Below are positions 43,459 to 55,523 of a stretch of DNA of 64,000 nt, piece by piece. A model generated the notes under the pieces. The model saw only the letters and a list, made by a program, of their open reading frames with translations. It searched no databases and was not told the DNA's origin. Positions within the stretch are counted from its first letter, which is position 1, and each line of letters opens with the position of its first letter. The translations under genes were made by a program, and so were the position numbers. The stretch is from DAHUYF01 sp963789275 (GTDB lineage Bacteria > Pseudomonadota > Alphaproteobacteria > ATCC43930 > CGMCC-115725): the NCBI GenBank assembly GCA_963789275.1, contig CAWBKF010000010.1:62001-126000 (forward strand). Direction: 5' to 3'.

Positions 43459-44484
43459 ATGGCCGTAATGCGCGTTCGCGAAGACGTCCGCACCCTGACT
43501 GGACCGGAGAAGTCGGCCATTCTCATGCTGGCGCTTGGCGAAGAGCATACGGCTCGCCTCTTCGCGCTGATGGACGACGAGGAGATCAAGGAGATCTCCC
43601 AGACCATGGCCAATCTCGGCACGGTCAGCGCGAACATCGTCGAGCGGCTGTTCGTCGAGTTCGCCGAGCAGATCTCGGCCACCGGCTCGCTGGTCGGCTC
43701 CTATGAGAGCACCGAGCGGCTGCTCGCCAAGGTGCTGGGCTCCGACCGCGTCAACACCATCATGGAGGAGATCCGCGGCCCCGCCGGCCGCACCATGTGG
43801 GACAAGCTCGGCAACGTCAACGAGACCGTTCTCGCCAACTATCTCAAGAACGAGTACCCGCAGACCGTCGCCGTCGTGCTTTCCAAGATCAAGCCCGAGC
43901 ACGCCGGGCGCGTGCTGACGCAGCTTCCCGAAAGCTTCGCCATGGAAGTGATCATGCGCATGCTGCGCATGGAGGCGGTGCAGAAGGAGGTGCTCGACGA
44001 CGTCGAGCGCACCTTGCGCAACGAGTTCTTCTCGAGCCTGGCGCGGACCAACCGTCGCGACTCGCACGAGCTCATCGCCGAGATCTTCAACAGCCTCGAC
44101 CGCAACACCGAGACGCGCTTCATCACCGCCCTGGAGGAGCGCAACCGCGACAGCGCCGAGCGCATCAAGGCGCTCATGTTCACCTTCGAGGATCTCGGCA
44201 AGCTCGACGGCATGGCGATCCAGGGCATTCTGCGCAACGCCGAAAAGGAGAAGATCCCCATCGCGCTCAAGGGCGCATCCGAGGCCCTGCGCGATCTGTT
44301 CTTCGCCAACATATCCGAGCGCGCCGGCAAGCTGCTGCGCGAGGAGATCGCTTCCATGGGGCCGGTACGCCTCAAGGACGTCGAGGAGTCCCAAGCCTAT
44401 CTCGTGGCGCTCGCCAAGGACCTCGCGGCGCGCGGCGAGATCGTCATCGTCGACGGCAGCAGCGAAGACGAACTGGTTTATTGA
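43459..44484 (+). CDS. fliG: Flagellar motor switch protein FliG
   Basis: 341 residues. N-domain with LTGPEKSAILMLALGEEHTA; middle EHPQ-like region as LKNEYPQTVAVVLSKIKPEH; C-domain with the torque helix region MFTFEDLGKLDGMAIQGIL and KASE-like LKGASEALRDLFFANISERA, followed by MGPVRLKDVEESQ. All three armadillo-like domains are present. FliG contacts the stator and turns with the MS ring. Follows fliF by 15 bp. Intact. Confidence 0.97.
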   Translation: MAVMRVREDVRTLTGPEKSAILMLALGEEHTARLFALMDDEEIKEISQTMANLGTVSANIVERLFVEFAEQISATGSLVGSYESTERLLAKVLGSDRVNTIMEEIRGPAGRTMWDKLGNVNETVLANYLKNEYPQTVAVVLSKIKPEHAGRVLTQLPESFAMEVIMRMLRMEAVQKEVLDDVERTLRNEFFSSLARTNRRDSHELIAEIFNSLDRNTETRFITALEERNRDSAERIKALMFTFEDLGKLDGMAIQGILRNAEKEKIPIALKGASEALRDLFFANISERAGKLLREEIASMGPVRLKDVEESQAYLVALAKDLAARGEIVIVDGSSEDELVY

Positions 44485-44492
44485 GGCAGGAA

Positions 44493-45170
44493 ATGAGCGC
44501 ACCGCATAAGTTCCTCTTCGACCGCTCCTTCGATCAGCCGGACGCGCCGCGCGACAAGTCGCGCAAGTCGGCGCCGCCGCCGCCGCCGCCGGAGCCCACC
44601 TTCTCCCGGGCGGAGCTCGAAGCCGCGCGCACCGCCGGCGCCGCAGCGGGCCGTGCCGCCGGGCTGGCCGAGGCGGCGCAGTCGATCGAGGCGCGCGCCA
44701 CCGGCGCGCTGTCGAGCCTCGCCCTCGGCCTGAAAGTCATTCTGGCCGCGCGCCAGCGCTATGCCGAGGAGGCCGAGCGCGGCGCCATCGAGGCGCTCCG
44801 CGCCGCGCTCGCCAAGGCGGCGCCGGCGCTCTGCCGCAAGGCGCCGCTCGCCGAGATCGAGGCGATGGTCGCCGATTGCCTGCGCGAGGCCTATGACGAG
44901 CCGCGCGTCGTGCTGCGCATCGCCGACGGCCTGTTCGAGGCGATGCGCGAGCGCCTCGACGCGGTCGTCGCGGCCAGCGGCTTTCCCGGCAAGATCGTTC
45001 TTCTCGCGGATGAATCCCTCGGTCCCGAGGACGCGCGCATCGAATGGGCCGAGGGCGGTGCCGAACGCGATACGCGGCGCCTGATGCACGATATCGACGG
45101 GGCGCTGGCTCGCGCTCTCGACTCCCTCCCTGCCCCGGGTACGAGCCCCCCTGAGGAGAAGCATTTATGA
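44493..45170 (+). CDS. fliH: Flagellar export ATPase regulator FliH
   Basis: 225 residues from ATG 44493, preceded by GGCAGGAA. A proline run (PPPPPPPE at about 30) and a Gly/Ala heptad-like helix (TAGAAAGRAAGLAEAAQSI) typical of FliH, then the C-terminal domain related to V-ATPase E subunit (LLADESLGPEDARIEWAEGG). It regulates FliI, whose gene is not in this window. Overlaps fliN by ATGA. Primary sequence is weakly conserved; position between fliG and fliN supports the call. Confidence 0.88.
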   Translation: MSAPHKFLFDRSFDQPDAPRDKSRKSAPPPPPPEPTFSRAELEAARTAGAAAGRAAGLAEAAQSIEARATGALSSLALGLKVILAARQRYAEEAERGAIEALRAALAKAAPALCRKAPLAEIEAMVADCLREAYDEPRVVLRIADGLFEAMRERLDAVVAASGFPGKIVLLADESLGPEDARIEWAEGGAERDTRRLMHDIDGALARALDSLPAPGTSPPEEKHL

Positions 45171-45490
45171 GCGATCCCCACAACCTGCAGCTCGACGAGC
45201 TCGACGGCGACCAGGCAAGCAACAACGAGGCCCGGCCGCAGAACGCCAAGGATCTCGAGGCGGTCTACGACATTCCGGTGCAGATCTCGGCCGTGCTCGG
45301 CCGCGCGACGATGCAGGTCAGCCAGTTGCTCAAGCTCGGCCGCGGCGCCGTCGTCGAGCTTGACCGGAAGGTCGGCGAGGCCATCGACATCTACGTCAAC
45401 AACCGGCTGGTGGCGCGCGGCGAGGTCGTCGTCGTCGACGAGCGGCTCGGCGTCACCATGACGGAAATCGTCAAAGCCGATCGCTCCTAG
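45167..45490 (+). CDS. fliN: Flagellar motor switch protein FliN
   Basis: 107 residues. An acidic/Asn-rich lead of about 30 residues, then the SpoA domain: DIPVQISAVLGRATMQVSQL, LKLGRGAVVELDRKVGEAID and IYVNNRLVARGEVVVVDERL, GVTMTEIV. FliN forms the base of the C ring with FliM. ATGA-coupled to fliH, 17 bp before flbD. Length and motifs are standard. Confidence 0.96.
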   Translation: MSDPHNLQLDELDGDQASNNEARPQNAKDLEAVYDIPVQISAVLGRATMQVSQLLKLGRGAVVELDRKVGEAIDIYVNNRLVARGEVVVVDERLGVTMTEIVKADRS

Positions 45491-45507
45491 GAGAGAGGTC
45501 AACCGCG

Positions 45508-46857
<1,350 letters not shown>

Positions 46858-46877
46858 GGCGGTAGGTCGGAGCCTCC

Positions 46878-49001
46878 ATGGCCCAAGCCCCCACCATAAC
46901 CGTGACGGCACCACGGGCGCCGAGCCCGATGGCGCTGCTCGGCAAGATCTCGAAGACCCTGCGGCGCGGCGAGATCGCGCTGGCGCTCGGCGTCGTCGCC
47001 ATCCTGGTCGTGCTCATCCTGCCGATGCCGACCTGGCTGCTCGACTTCAGCCTGGCGATGTCGATCACCTTTTCCGTGCTGATCCTGATGGTCGCGCTAT
47101 TCATCCAGCGGCCGCTGGAGTTCTCGTCCTTCCCGACCGTGCTGCTCATCGCCACGATGCTGCGGCTTTCGCTCAACCTCGCCTCGACGCGGCTCATCCT
47201 GAGCCACGGCCACGAGGGAGCGGCGGCCGCCGGCCATGTCATCCAGGCCTTCGGCAGCTTCGTCATGGCCGGCAATTTCCTCATCGGCGTCATCGTCTTC
47301 ATCATCCTGGTGGTGGTGAACTTCGTCGTCATCACCAAGGGTTCGGGCCGCATCGCCGAGGTTGCGGCGCGCTTCAGCCTCGACAGCATGCCCGGCAAGC
47401 AGATGGCGATCGACGCCGATCTCTCCGCCGGCCTGATCAACGAGGATGCCGCGAGGAAGCGCCGCAGCGAGCTCGAGGACGAAAGCAACTTTTACGGCGC
47501 CATGGACGGCGCCTCGAAATTCGTGCGCGGCGACGCGGTGGCCGGCCTGATCATCACCGCCATCAACATCGGCGCCGGCATCATCATCGGCGTCGTGCAG
47601 CAAGGCATCTCCTTCACCGAGGCGACGCAGAGCTACACGCTGCTGACCGTCGGCGACGGGCTGGTGACTCAGATACCGGCGCTCGTCGTCTCCACCGCCG
47701 CCGGCATGCTCGTCGCCAAGGCCGGCGTCAGCGGCTCGACCGACAAGGCGCTGTTCGGGCAGCTCTCGGCCTATCCCGCGGCGCTTGGCGTCGCCTCCTT
47801 CCTGATGCTGTCGCTGGCGGTCCTGCCGGGCATCCCGACCCTGCCCTTCCTGGCGCTGTCGCTGGTGACCGGCGGCGCCGCCTGGAGACTTACCGACCGG
47901 CGCGAGAAGGTCGCTGCCGCGGAATCCGCGGCGCAGCAGGCGAAATCGGCGGCGGTGCCGGCGAAGGAGGAGCCGATCAACACTGCGCTGCAGATCGACC
48001 AGCTGCGCCTGGAGCTCGGCTACGGTCTGCTCAGCCTGATCAACAGCGACCACGGCACGCGGCTCACCGATCAAGTGCGGGCGCTCCGCCGCCAGCTCGC
48101 CGCCGAGATCGGCTTCGTCATGCCGTCGGTGCGCATCCAGGACAATCTGCAGCTCGCGGCCAATACCTATGTCATCCGCGTCAAGGAGATCGAGGCCGGA
48201 CGCGGCGATCTCCGGCCCAACATGCTGCTGGTGATGGATCCGCGCGGCGGCGCCATCACCATCCCCGGCGAGCCCACGGTCGAGCCGACCTTCGGCCTGC
48301 CGGCGCAGTGGGTGGCGGAGGCAAGCCGCGAGGAGGCGACCTTCCGCGGCTATACCGCGGTCGAGCCGCAGACGGTGATCACCACGCATCTGACCGAGGT
48401 GATCAAGGACAACATGGCGGAGCTGCTGTCCTACGCCGAGACCCAGAAGCTGCTCGACGAGCTCGACAAGAGCCACCAGAAGCTGATCGCCGACATGGTG
48501 CCGAGCCAGATCTCGGTCGGCGGCATCCAGCGCGTGCTGCAGAACCTGCTCTCCGAACGCGTCTCGATCCGCGACCTCCCGACCATTCTCGAGGGCATCT
48601 CCGAGGCCTGCGGCTACAGCCGCAATGTCAGCGTCATCACCGAGCATGTGCGCGCCCGCCTCGCGCGCCAGATCAGCGAGCAGAACACCAACGAGAGCGG
48701 CATCATCCCGCTGGTCAGCTTGTCGCCGGCCTGGGAGCAGTCCTTCGCCGAGGCGCTCACCGGCCAGGGCGACGAGCGCCACCTCAGCATGCCGCCGAGC
48801 CGGCTGCAGGAGTTCATCGCCGCCGTGCGCGGCAATTTCGAGCGTCACGCCATGGGCGGCGAGACGCCGGTGCTGCTGGTGAGCCCGGCCATCCGGCCTT
48901 ATGTGCGCTCGATCATCGAGCGCTTCCGGCCGATCACCGTGGTGATGTCGCAGAGCGAGGTCCATCCCAAGGCCAAGATCAAGACGGTGGGGACGCTTTA
49001 G
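46878..49001 (+). CDS. flhA: Flagellar export gate protein FlhA
   Basis: 707 residues. Eight membrane segments in the first 330 residues (for example LGVVAILVVLILPMPTWLLD), with the FHIPEP loop: RIAEVAARFSLDSMPGKQMA, IDADLSAGLI and the adjacent SELEDESNFYGAMDGASKFV. The cytoplasmic domain (about 365-700) has LELGYGLLSL, RIQDNLQLAANTYVIRVKEI and the linker for chaperone docking. FlhA is the proton-driven export gate subunit. ATG 46878 lies 20 bp after flbD. Intact. Confidence 0.97.
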   Translation: MAQAPTITVTAPRAPSPMALLGKISKTLRRGEIALALGVVAILVVLILPMPTWLLDFSLAMSITFSVLILMVALFIQRPLEFSSFPTVLLIATMLRLSLNLASTRLILSHGHEGAAAAGHVIQAFGSFVMAGNFLIGVIVFIILVVVNFVVITKGSGRIAEVAARFSLDSMPGKQMAIDADLSAGLINEDAARKRRSELEDESNFYGAMDGASKFVRGDAVAGLIITAINIGAGIIIGVVQQGISFTEATQSYTLLTVGDGLVTQIPALVVSTAAGMLVAKAGVSGSTDKALFGQLSAYPAALGVASFLMLSLAVLPGIPTLPFLALSLVTGGAAWRLTDRREKVAAAESAAQQAKSAAVPAKEEPINTALQIDQLRLELGYGLLSLINSDHGTRLTDQVRALRRQLAAEIGFVMPSVRIQDNLQLAANTYVIRVKEIEAGRGDLRPNMLLVMDPRGGAITIPGEPTVEPTFGLPAQWVAEASREEATFRGYTAVEPQTVITTHLTEVIKDNMAELLSYAETQKLLDELDKSHQKLIADMVPSQISVGGIQRVLQNLLSERVSIRDLPTILEGISEACGYSRNVSVITEHVRARLARQISEQNTNESGIIPLVSLSPAWEQSFAEALTGQGDERHLSMPPSRLQEFIAAVRGNFERHAMGGETPVLLVSPAIRPYVRSIIERFRPITVVMSQSEVHPKAKIKTVGTL

Positions 49002-49004
49002 GCG

Positions 49005-49965
49005 ATGCGGCTCAGAACCTTCACCGCGGCAACCATGAGCGAGGCGATGGCGCTGGTGCGCGCGCGCCTCGGCAATGAGGCGATCATCGTCGCGACCGAG
49101 GAGGGCGACGACGGCGCCACCCGCGTCACCGCCGCGGTCGATCAGCCCGAGCGGCCGGCGCCGGGGATCGAGCCCGACGTCATCGACATCCTGAACGAGG
49201 CGCTCTCCGCCCACGGCCTCTCGCCGCTGGTGGTCGAGAAGATCCTCTGCGCCGCCCTCCCCTTCGAGACCGACGATCCGCTGCTGGCGCTGGCGAGCGC
49301 GTTCAGTACGGTCTTCACCTTCGCGGCGCTCGACGGCGAGCCGCTCCGGCCGGTGCTGCTGGCGGGGCCGCCGGGCGCCGGCAAGACGGTGTCCGCGGCC
49401 AAGCTCGCGGCGCGCGCGGTGATGGCAGGCCAGCCCGTCCGCCTCGTCACCGCCGACACGGTGCGAGCCGGCGGCATCGAGCAGCTCGAGGCCTTCGCCC
49501 GCGCGCTGCAGCTGCCGCTGCACCGCGCCGAGAGCGCCCAGCGCCTGGCGCCGATCGTCGCCGAGGCTCAGCCCGGCGAGCTGCTGATCATCGATTCCCC
49601 GGGGATCAACCCCTACAACGCCGGCGATCGGCGCGAGCTGTCGCAGCTCATCGCCGCCAGCGGCGCCGAGCCGGTGCTGGTGCTGCCCGCCGGCGGCGAC
49701 GCCGTCGACACGATCGAGCTGGCGCGCATCTTCCGCGATCTCGGCATCGGCCGCATGATGATCACGCGCCTCGACATGGTGCAGCGCCTGGGCAGCGTCA
49801 TCGCCTGCGCCGACACGCTTGCGCCTGGGATTGGCCGAGGCCGGCACCTCGCCCGACATCGCCAAGGGTCTCACCGCCTTCAACCCCGTCGTCCTGGCTC
49901 GCCTCGTCCTGCCGAAATCGCCACAGCCGCAGCGGCAAGCCAATGCCATGAGAGGATTATCATGA
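49005..49965 (+). CDS. flhF: Flagellar placement GTPase FlhF, one frameshift
   Basis: About 320 codons, three bases after flhA. N-terminal MRLRTFTAATMSEAMALVRA and ARLGNEAIIV; the SRP-type GTPase with P-loop LLAGPPGAGKTVSAAKLA, VTADTVRAGGIEQLEAFAR, and DSPGINPYN where family members have DTxG. A surplus base near 49825 shifts the frame; the true tail RLGLAEAGTSPDIAKGLTAF and NPVVLARLVLPKS ends at TGA 49963-49965, overlapping the flhG start. As sequenced, reading runs on into flhG in the same frame. FlhF sets polar position and number of flagella. Confidence 0.86.
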
Positions 49966-50763
49966 AGCCAGCTTCCCTCGTGCAGGCGCTCGCGACGCCG
50001 CTGACCGTCGCCGCCCCGCAGAAGCGCAACATCATCGCCGTCGCTTCCGGCAAAGGCGGCGTCGGCAAGACCTGGTTCTCGATCACGCTCGCCCATGCCA
50101 TGGCCAAGGCGGGCAAGAAGGCGCTGCTGTTCGATGGCGATCTCGGCCTCGCCAATGTCGATGTCCAGCTCGGCGTCACCCCTGAGCGCGACCTCGCCAG
50201 CGTCATCGCCGGCGAAGCGACCCTGGCGCAGGCGGCGACGCGCTACGAGGGCGGCTTCGACATCATTGCCGGCCGCTCCGGCACCGGCAGCCTCGCCACC
50301 CTGCCGGCCAGCCGGCTGATGGCGCTGCGCACCGAGCTGCAGCTGCTGTCGCAGGATTACGACTGGGTCGTGATCGATCTCGGCGCCGGCATCGAGCGCA
50401 CGGTGCGGCTGCTCACGGGACAATCGCGCGCCTGCCTCGTCATCACCACCGACGAGCCGACCTCGATCACCGACGCCTACGCCTATATCAAGGTGACGGC
50501 GATGGAGCGCCTCGCCGACGGCATCCAGATCGTCGTCAACATGGTGGCAAACCAGCGCGAGGGCGAGCGGGTCTACGGCACGCTGCTGCGCGCCTGCCGC
50601 GAATTCCTCAAGCTCGAGCCGCCGCTCGCCGGCATCATCCGCCGTGACGATCACGTCAAGGACAGCATCCGCCGGCAGGTCTCGCTGCTGACGCGTCATC
50701 CCGGCAGCGAGGCTGCGACCGACGTCGAGGCGATCCTGCACCGCCTCGAGCAGCGCGCTTTAG
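49962..50763 (+). CDS. flhG: FlhG/MinD-like flagellar number ATPase
   Basis: About 265 residues. Deviant Walker A VASGKGGVGKTWFSITLAHA, then LLFDGDLGLANVDVQLG, VIDLGAGIERTVRLLTGQSR and TTDEPTSITDAYAYIKV: ParA/MinD family of FlhG type. It starts within the flhF stop (ATGA). The natural end is probably LEQRA followed by TAG at 50761-50763: one extra T in TTT (50759-50761) puts that stop out of frame and fuses it to the next gene. A true fusion is possible but less likely, since the next gene has its own ribosome site. Confidence 0.86.
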
Positions 50764-50786
50764 GGCGGCGAGGAGAGATCGCCGCC

Positions 50787-52805
50787 ATGGCAGATGCGGT
50801 AGGCGCCGTTCCCTTCGTCGGCCTGACCGTGCCCACGCCGTCGCTCCTGGCGGCGCCGGTGCTGGTCGAGCTGGCGCAGCAGCCGCCGCCGGCTCTGCTG
50901 CTCTCCGCGACGCTGATCGCCACCGTGGTCGGCCGCGGCGGCAACGGCGCGCTGCTGCTGCGCACCGACTATGGCACGCTCGCGCTCAAGACGACGCTCG
51001 CCTTGCCCGCCGGCAGCCGTGTCGAGCTCAAGCTGCAGCCGGGGCCACCTGCCACGGTGCTGCTGCTCGAGATCGAGGAGCCCGCGACACCTGCCGCGCC
51101 CGCGCCGGCCACCACGCCGACACCGGCCGCGCCCGCCACCGCCGCCAGTGTCAGCACGACCACGACGCTGCCCGCCGCGCCTGCGGTAAGCGAGGAAGAG
51201 GCACCACCCGCACAGCTCGATTTCGGCAGCGAGGTCGCGGCGACCCTGGTGTCGCTGCCGCCCGCCGAACAGAATCTGCCGGCGCTGGCGGAGGGGACGC
51301 GGCTCATCCTGCGCATCGCTTTACCGGGCCCGGACGAGCCGCCGCCGACAGCGCTCGGCCCGACCCCGGTGAGCTTTGTCGGCACGGTGATGCCGCCCGC
51401 CCCCGACGGCAACGGCCACACCGCGCTGCTGACACCCTTCGGCACACTGTTGCTGGACCAGCGGCTGGCCTTGCCGCCGGGGACCAGCTTGACCCTGACG
51501 ACGCTGTCGATGACGGCGCCTGCCACCGGCGAGCTTGCGCTGGGCAGCGTCGTTCAGGCGCGCGTGCTGTCGCCGCCACCGGGTGAGGCTTCGCCTGCGC
51601 TGCCGACCGGCGCCCAGCTGACGCTGCGCGTCGTGGTCGTGCCGGCGATGCCGGCTGCCGCCGCGCCCAGCCCAGCCACCACCGATTTCACCGGCAGGGT
51701 GCTCGCAAGCCCTATGGGCGAGACCATCGTCGAGACGCCCTTGGGCACGTTGCTGCTCGATCAGCGCTTGGCGCTGCCGCCGGGGACCGGCGTGACGCTG
51801 ACGACGGTCGCCGCGGGGGCGCCCGCCACGGGCAGCGTCGTCCAGGCCCGCCTGCTGTCACCGCCGTCCTTCGGCGACGACACACCCGCCTCGCCTGCCG
51901 CGGCACCGCTGACGCTACGGGTCGTCGTGCTGCCAGCGACCGCGACCGCCGCCGCTCCGCCGACCGCCGCCGCACCGGGTGCACCCGCGGCCGCCCCGAC
52001 GGATTTCATCGGCCGGGTGGTGGCGGCCACCGCCGGCGAGACCATGGTCGAGACGCCGGTCGGCATGCTGTCGCTGGAACAGCGCCTGGCGCTGCCGCCG
52101 GGGACACTGCTCGGCCTGCAGCTGCTGGCGGCGACGCCGCCGGCGCCCCCCGACGACGCCTCGGTGACGCAGAGCGCCACCTGGCCGGCGCTGGCGCAGG
52201 CGCTCTCCGCGCTCGACCACGCGTTGCCCGATCTCGCCGCGCAGCTGCGCAGCGATCTCATGCCGGCCTCGGGGCAGCAGCTCGCCGGCACGCTGCTCTT
52301 CCTGATGAGCGCGCTCAATTCCGGCACCTGGCCCGGCGCCAAGGTGGCGTCTGCGCTCGACCTTTCGGGACGACGCGACCTGCGCCTCAGGCTCGATGGC
52401 GATATCGAGGAGCTGCGCCAGCTCGCCGAGCCCGCCTCCGGCGATTGGCGCGTCTTCGTGCTGCCGCTGCTCGCGGGCGGCCTGATCCGGCCGGTGCGGC
52501 TTTATCTGCGCCGGCGCGCCGCCGCTGCCGCGCCGCAGGAGCCGGGTTCGCATTTCATCCTCGAGGTCGAGACCAGCCGCCTCGGCGCGCTGCAGCTCGA
52601 CGGTCTCGTGCGGCCGCAGCGCTTCGATCTCGTGCTGCGCAGCCACCGCCCCCTCCTCGCCGAGATGCGGCACGAGATCGCGGAGATCTTCCGCAACGCC
52701 ACCACCGCCTCCGGCCTCGCCGGCGACATCAGTTTCGCCACCGCCTCGCGCTTTGCCGTGGCGCCGCTCGACGCGCTGCGCCCCCATGTCGGCCTGACCG
52801 CCTGA
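50787..52805 (+). CDS. Second FliK-like protein with four internal beta repeats
   Basis: 672 residues from ATG 50787 (AGGAG 11 bases upstream). Four copies of a beta module of the form I/F-x-G-x-V...(L/E)T-(P/D)-x-G-x-L-x-L-x-x-x-LALP-(P/A)-G occur at about residues 46-85, 195-240, 300-340 and 402-445; examples are FGTLLLDQRLALPPGTSL and LGTLLLDQRLALPPGTGV. They are joined by Ala/Pro/Thr linkers. The last 200 residues (ATWPALAQALSALDHALPDL; PASGDWRVFVLPLLAGGLIR) and the LEVETSRLGALQLDGLVR strand resemble FliK C-domains. Function unknown; last gene of the fliF-flhA operon. Confidence 0.72.
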   Translation: MADAVGAVPFVGLTVPTPSLLAAPVLVELAQQPPPALLLSATLIATVVGRGGNGALLLRTDYGTLALKTTLALPAGSRVELKLQPGPPATVLLLEIEEPATPAAPAPATTPTPAAPATAASVSTTTTLPAAPAVSEEEAPPAQLDFGSEVAATLVSLPPAEQNLPALAEGTRLILRIALPGPDEPPPTALGPTPVSFVGTVMPPAPDGNGHTALLTPFGTLLLDQRLALPPGTSLTLTTLSMTAPATGELALGSVVQARVLSPPPGEASPALPTGAQLTLRVVVVPAMPAAAAPSPATTDFTGRVLASPMGETIVETPLGTLLLDQRLALPPGTGVTLTTVAAGAPATGSVVQARLLSPPSFGDDTPASPAAAPLTLRVVVLPATATAAAPPTAAAPGAPAAAPTDFIGRVVAATAGETMVETPVGMLSLEQRLALPPGTLLGLQLLAATPPAPPDDASVTQSATWPALAQALSALDHALPDLAAQLRSDLMPASGQQLAGTLLFLMSALNSGTWPGAKVASALDLSGRRDLRLRLDGDIEELRQLAEPASGDWRVFVLPLLAGGLIRPVRLYLRRRAAAAAPQEPGSHFILEVETSRLGALQLDGLVRPQRFDLVLRSHRPLLAEMRHEIAEIFRNATTASGLAGDISFATASRFAVAPLDALRPHVGLTA

Positions 52806-52872
52806 AATCCGGCGTTTGGCGCGGATTTTATGGTTTACGCTGCGTCAACTTCCGCCGCCTAGGCTGGCCGCG

Positions 52873-53624
<752 letters not shown>

Positions 53625-53628
<4 letters not shown>

Positions 53629-55195
53629 GGCCGGGCTCGCTCGCCTGGTTCGCACGCCATGAGCTGCGCCTTGCCTGGCGCGACTGGCTCTTCATGATGA
53701 CCGCGGGCGGCCGCCGGCGCGCGCGCGGCGTCGCCATCGGCATCGCCCTCTTCGCGCTCTTCATGCATCTCATTGCCTGGCTCATGGTCGGGCCTTACGC
53801 GCGGCTCGGCGCCGCTCCCGACCGCGCCACCCTGGCGATCATCACCGCCGGCGCCTTGCTCTCCTGGTCAGCGATGGCGTCGCAAGCGCTGGAATCGGTG
53901 ACGCGCGCCTTCTATGCGCGCGCCGATCTCGACCTCATCCTCGCCTCGCCCGCCCCCGCGGGGCGGCTCTTTGCCGTGCGCATCGGCGCGATGGTGCTCT
54001 CGGTCAGCGCGATGGCGGCGCTCCTGGTGGCGCCCTTCATCGACGTGCTGGCGCTCCGCGGCGGCGGCCGCTGGCTTGGCGCTTATGGCGTCGTCACCGC
54101 GATGGGATGCGCCGCGGTGGCGCTGGCGGTGGCGATGGCCGCGGCGCTCTTCCGCCTCATCGGCCCGCGCCGCACCCGGCTCATCGCCCAGATCGCCGCG
54201 GCGGTGATCGGCGCCGGCTTCGTCATCGGCTTGCAGGCGGCGGCGATCCTCTCCTCCGGCACCTTGTCGCGCTTCGCCCTGCTGCAATCGGACTGGGCGA
54301 TGTCGCGCCTGCCGGCGCCCGGCAGCCTCTGCTGGTGGCCCGCCCGCGCCATCCTCGGCGAGCCCGTGGCGCTCGCAGCAGTGCTCGGCGCGAGCCTGTT
54401 GCTGCTCGGCGCCGCGATCACCCTGGTGGCGCCGCGCTTTGCCCGCTACGCGGTTGCCGCCGCCTCGGTGCCGCAGGTCGCGCCGCGCCACCGCCGCGCG
54501 CCGGCTTCCGCCGCGGATCGCCGGCGCGGGCGCTCCGGCGCAAGGAGTGGACGCTGCTGCGCCGCGACCCCTGGCTGCTGTCGCAGACGCTGATGCAGCT
54601 GCTCTATCTGCTGCCGCCGGGACTGCTGCTGTGGCGCAGCTTCGCCACGGGCGGCGGCGCCGTCGCCTTGCTGGTGCCGGTGCTGATCATGGCGGCGGGG
54701 CAGCTCGCCGGCGGCCTTGCCTGGCTCGCCATTTCCGGCGAGGACGCGCCCGATCTGGTAGCCACCGCGCCGGTGCCGGCGCGGCGTGTGCTGCGCGCCA
54801 AGACCGAGGCGGTGATGGGCGGCGTGGCCTTGGTCTTTCTCCCGTTCACCGCGGCGATCGCCCTGATCTCGCCGCGCGACGCCATGGTCGCGGCACTCGG
54901 CATCGCCGCTGCCGCGGTCGCCGCCACCGCGATCCAGCTCTGGTTCCGCAGCCAGGCGCAGCGCAGCCATTTCCGCCGCCGCCAGACCTCCTCGCGCATC
55001 GCCACTTTCGCCGAGGCCTTCTCCTCGATCGGCTGGGCGGGCACTGGCGCGCTCGCGGCGGCCGGCACCGGGCTCTGGATGATCGCCGGGCTGGTGACGC
55101 TCTCCATTCTGGGATTGGCCCGGCTGGCGAGCCCCGCGCGGCTCGAGGCGGTTCCGCTTCAGCCGCCGCGCCGCGTCAGCGTCTCGTCGGTCTGA
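53625..55195 (+). CDS. ABC-2-type permease, one frameshift
   Basis: About 523 codons from GTG 53625. Ten or more hydrophobic segments (AIGIALFALFMHLIAWLMVG; IGAMVLSVSAMAALLVAPFI; LVPVLIMAAGQLAGGLAWLA; ALGIAAAAVAATAIQLWF). The frame breaks near 54500 in a GC-rich stretch between RYAVAAASVPQVAP and KEWTLLRRDPWLLSQTLMQL. The shift is -1 or +2, unlike most others in this window. The partner ATPase is directly upstream. Likely a two-domain exporter membrane subunit. Confidence 0.78.
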
Positions 55196-55510
55196 CCTTC
55201 CGGCAGGCTGACGAAGACCTCGTCGCCCTCGAGGCGCAGCGCGAAGGTGGCGATGTCGCGCTCGGCCGGCGGGCACAGGCACCGTCCCGTCGACGAGATC
55301 GAACCGCGCCTGATGCAGCGGGCACTCGACGATGCCGCCCTCCTGATAGCCCTTCGACAGCAGCGCGTATTCGTGGCTGCAGATGTCATGCACCGCCAGC
55401 AGCCGGTCGCCGATGCGGAAGAGGCCGACGGCAAGCCCGCCGAGCCTGAGGCCCAGCGGCTCGCCCTCCTGCACCTCGCTGGCGCGGCAGGCCCTGTGCC
55501 AGCGCGACAT
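55159..55510 (-). CDS. Rieske [2Fe-2S] ferredoxin, one frameshift
   Basis: About 117 codons. MSRWHRACRASEVQEGEPLG is followed by the Rieske pair as CSHEYALLSKGYQEGGIVEC and PLHQARFDLVDG (C-x-H and C-x2-H). A surplus base near 55272 shifts the frame; the natural end ERDIATFALRLEGDEVFVSL PEGQTDETLTRRGG stops at 55159, overlapping the end of the convergent permease gene. Small Rieske ferredoxins feed electrons to ring-hydroxylating oxygenases, and one is encoded 13 bp upstream. No reductase gene is seen. Confidence 0.82.
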
Positions 55511-55523
55511 GGCCGGGATATGC

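Noticed and set aside
47097..50741. 1214-codon open frame on minus
   Set aside because: Antisense to flhA, flhF and flhG, all recognised on plus. Its product is Arg/His/Gly/Ala-rich with no fold, typical of GC-rich antisense frames.
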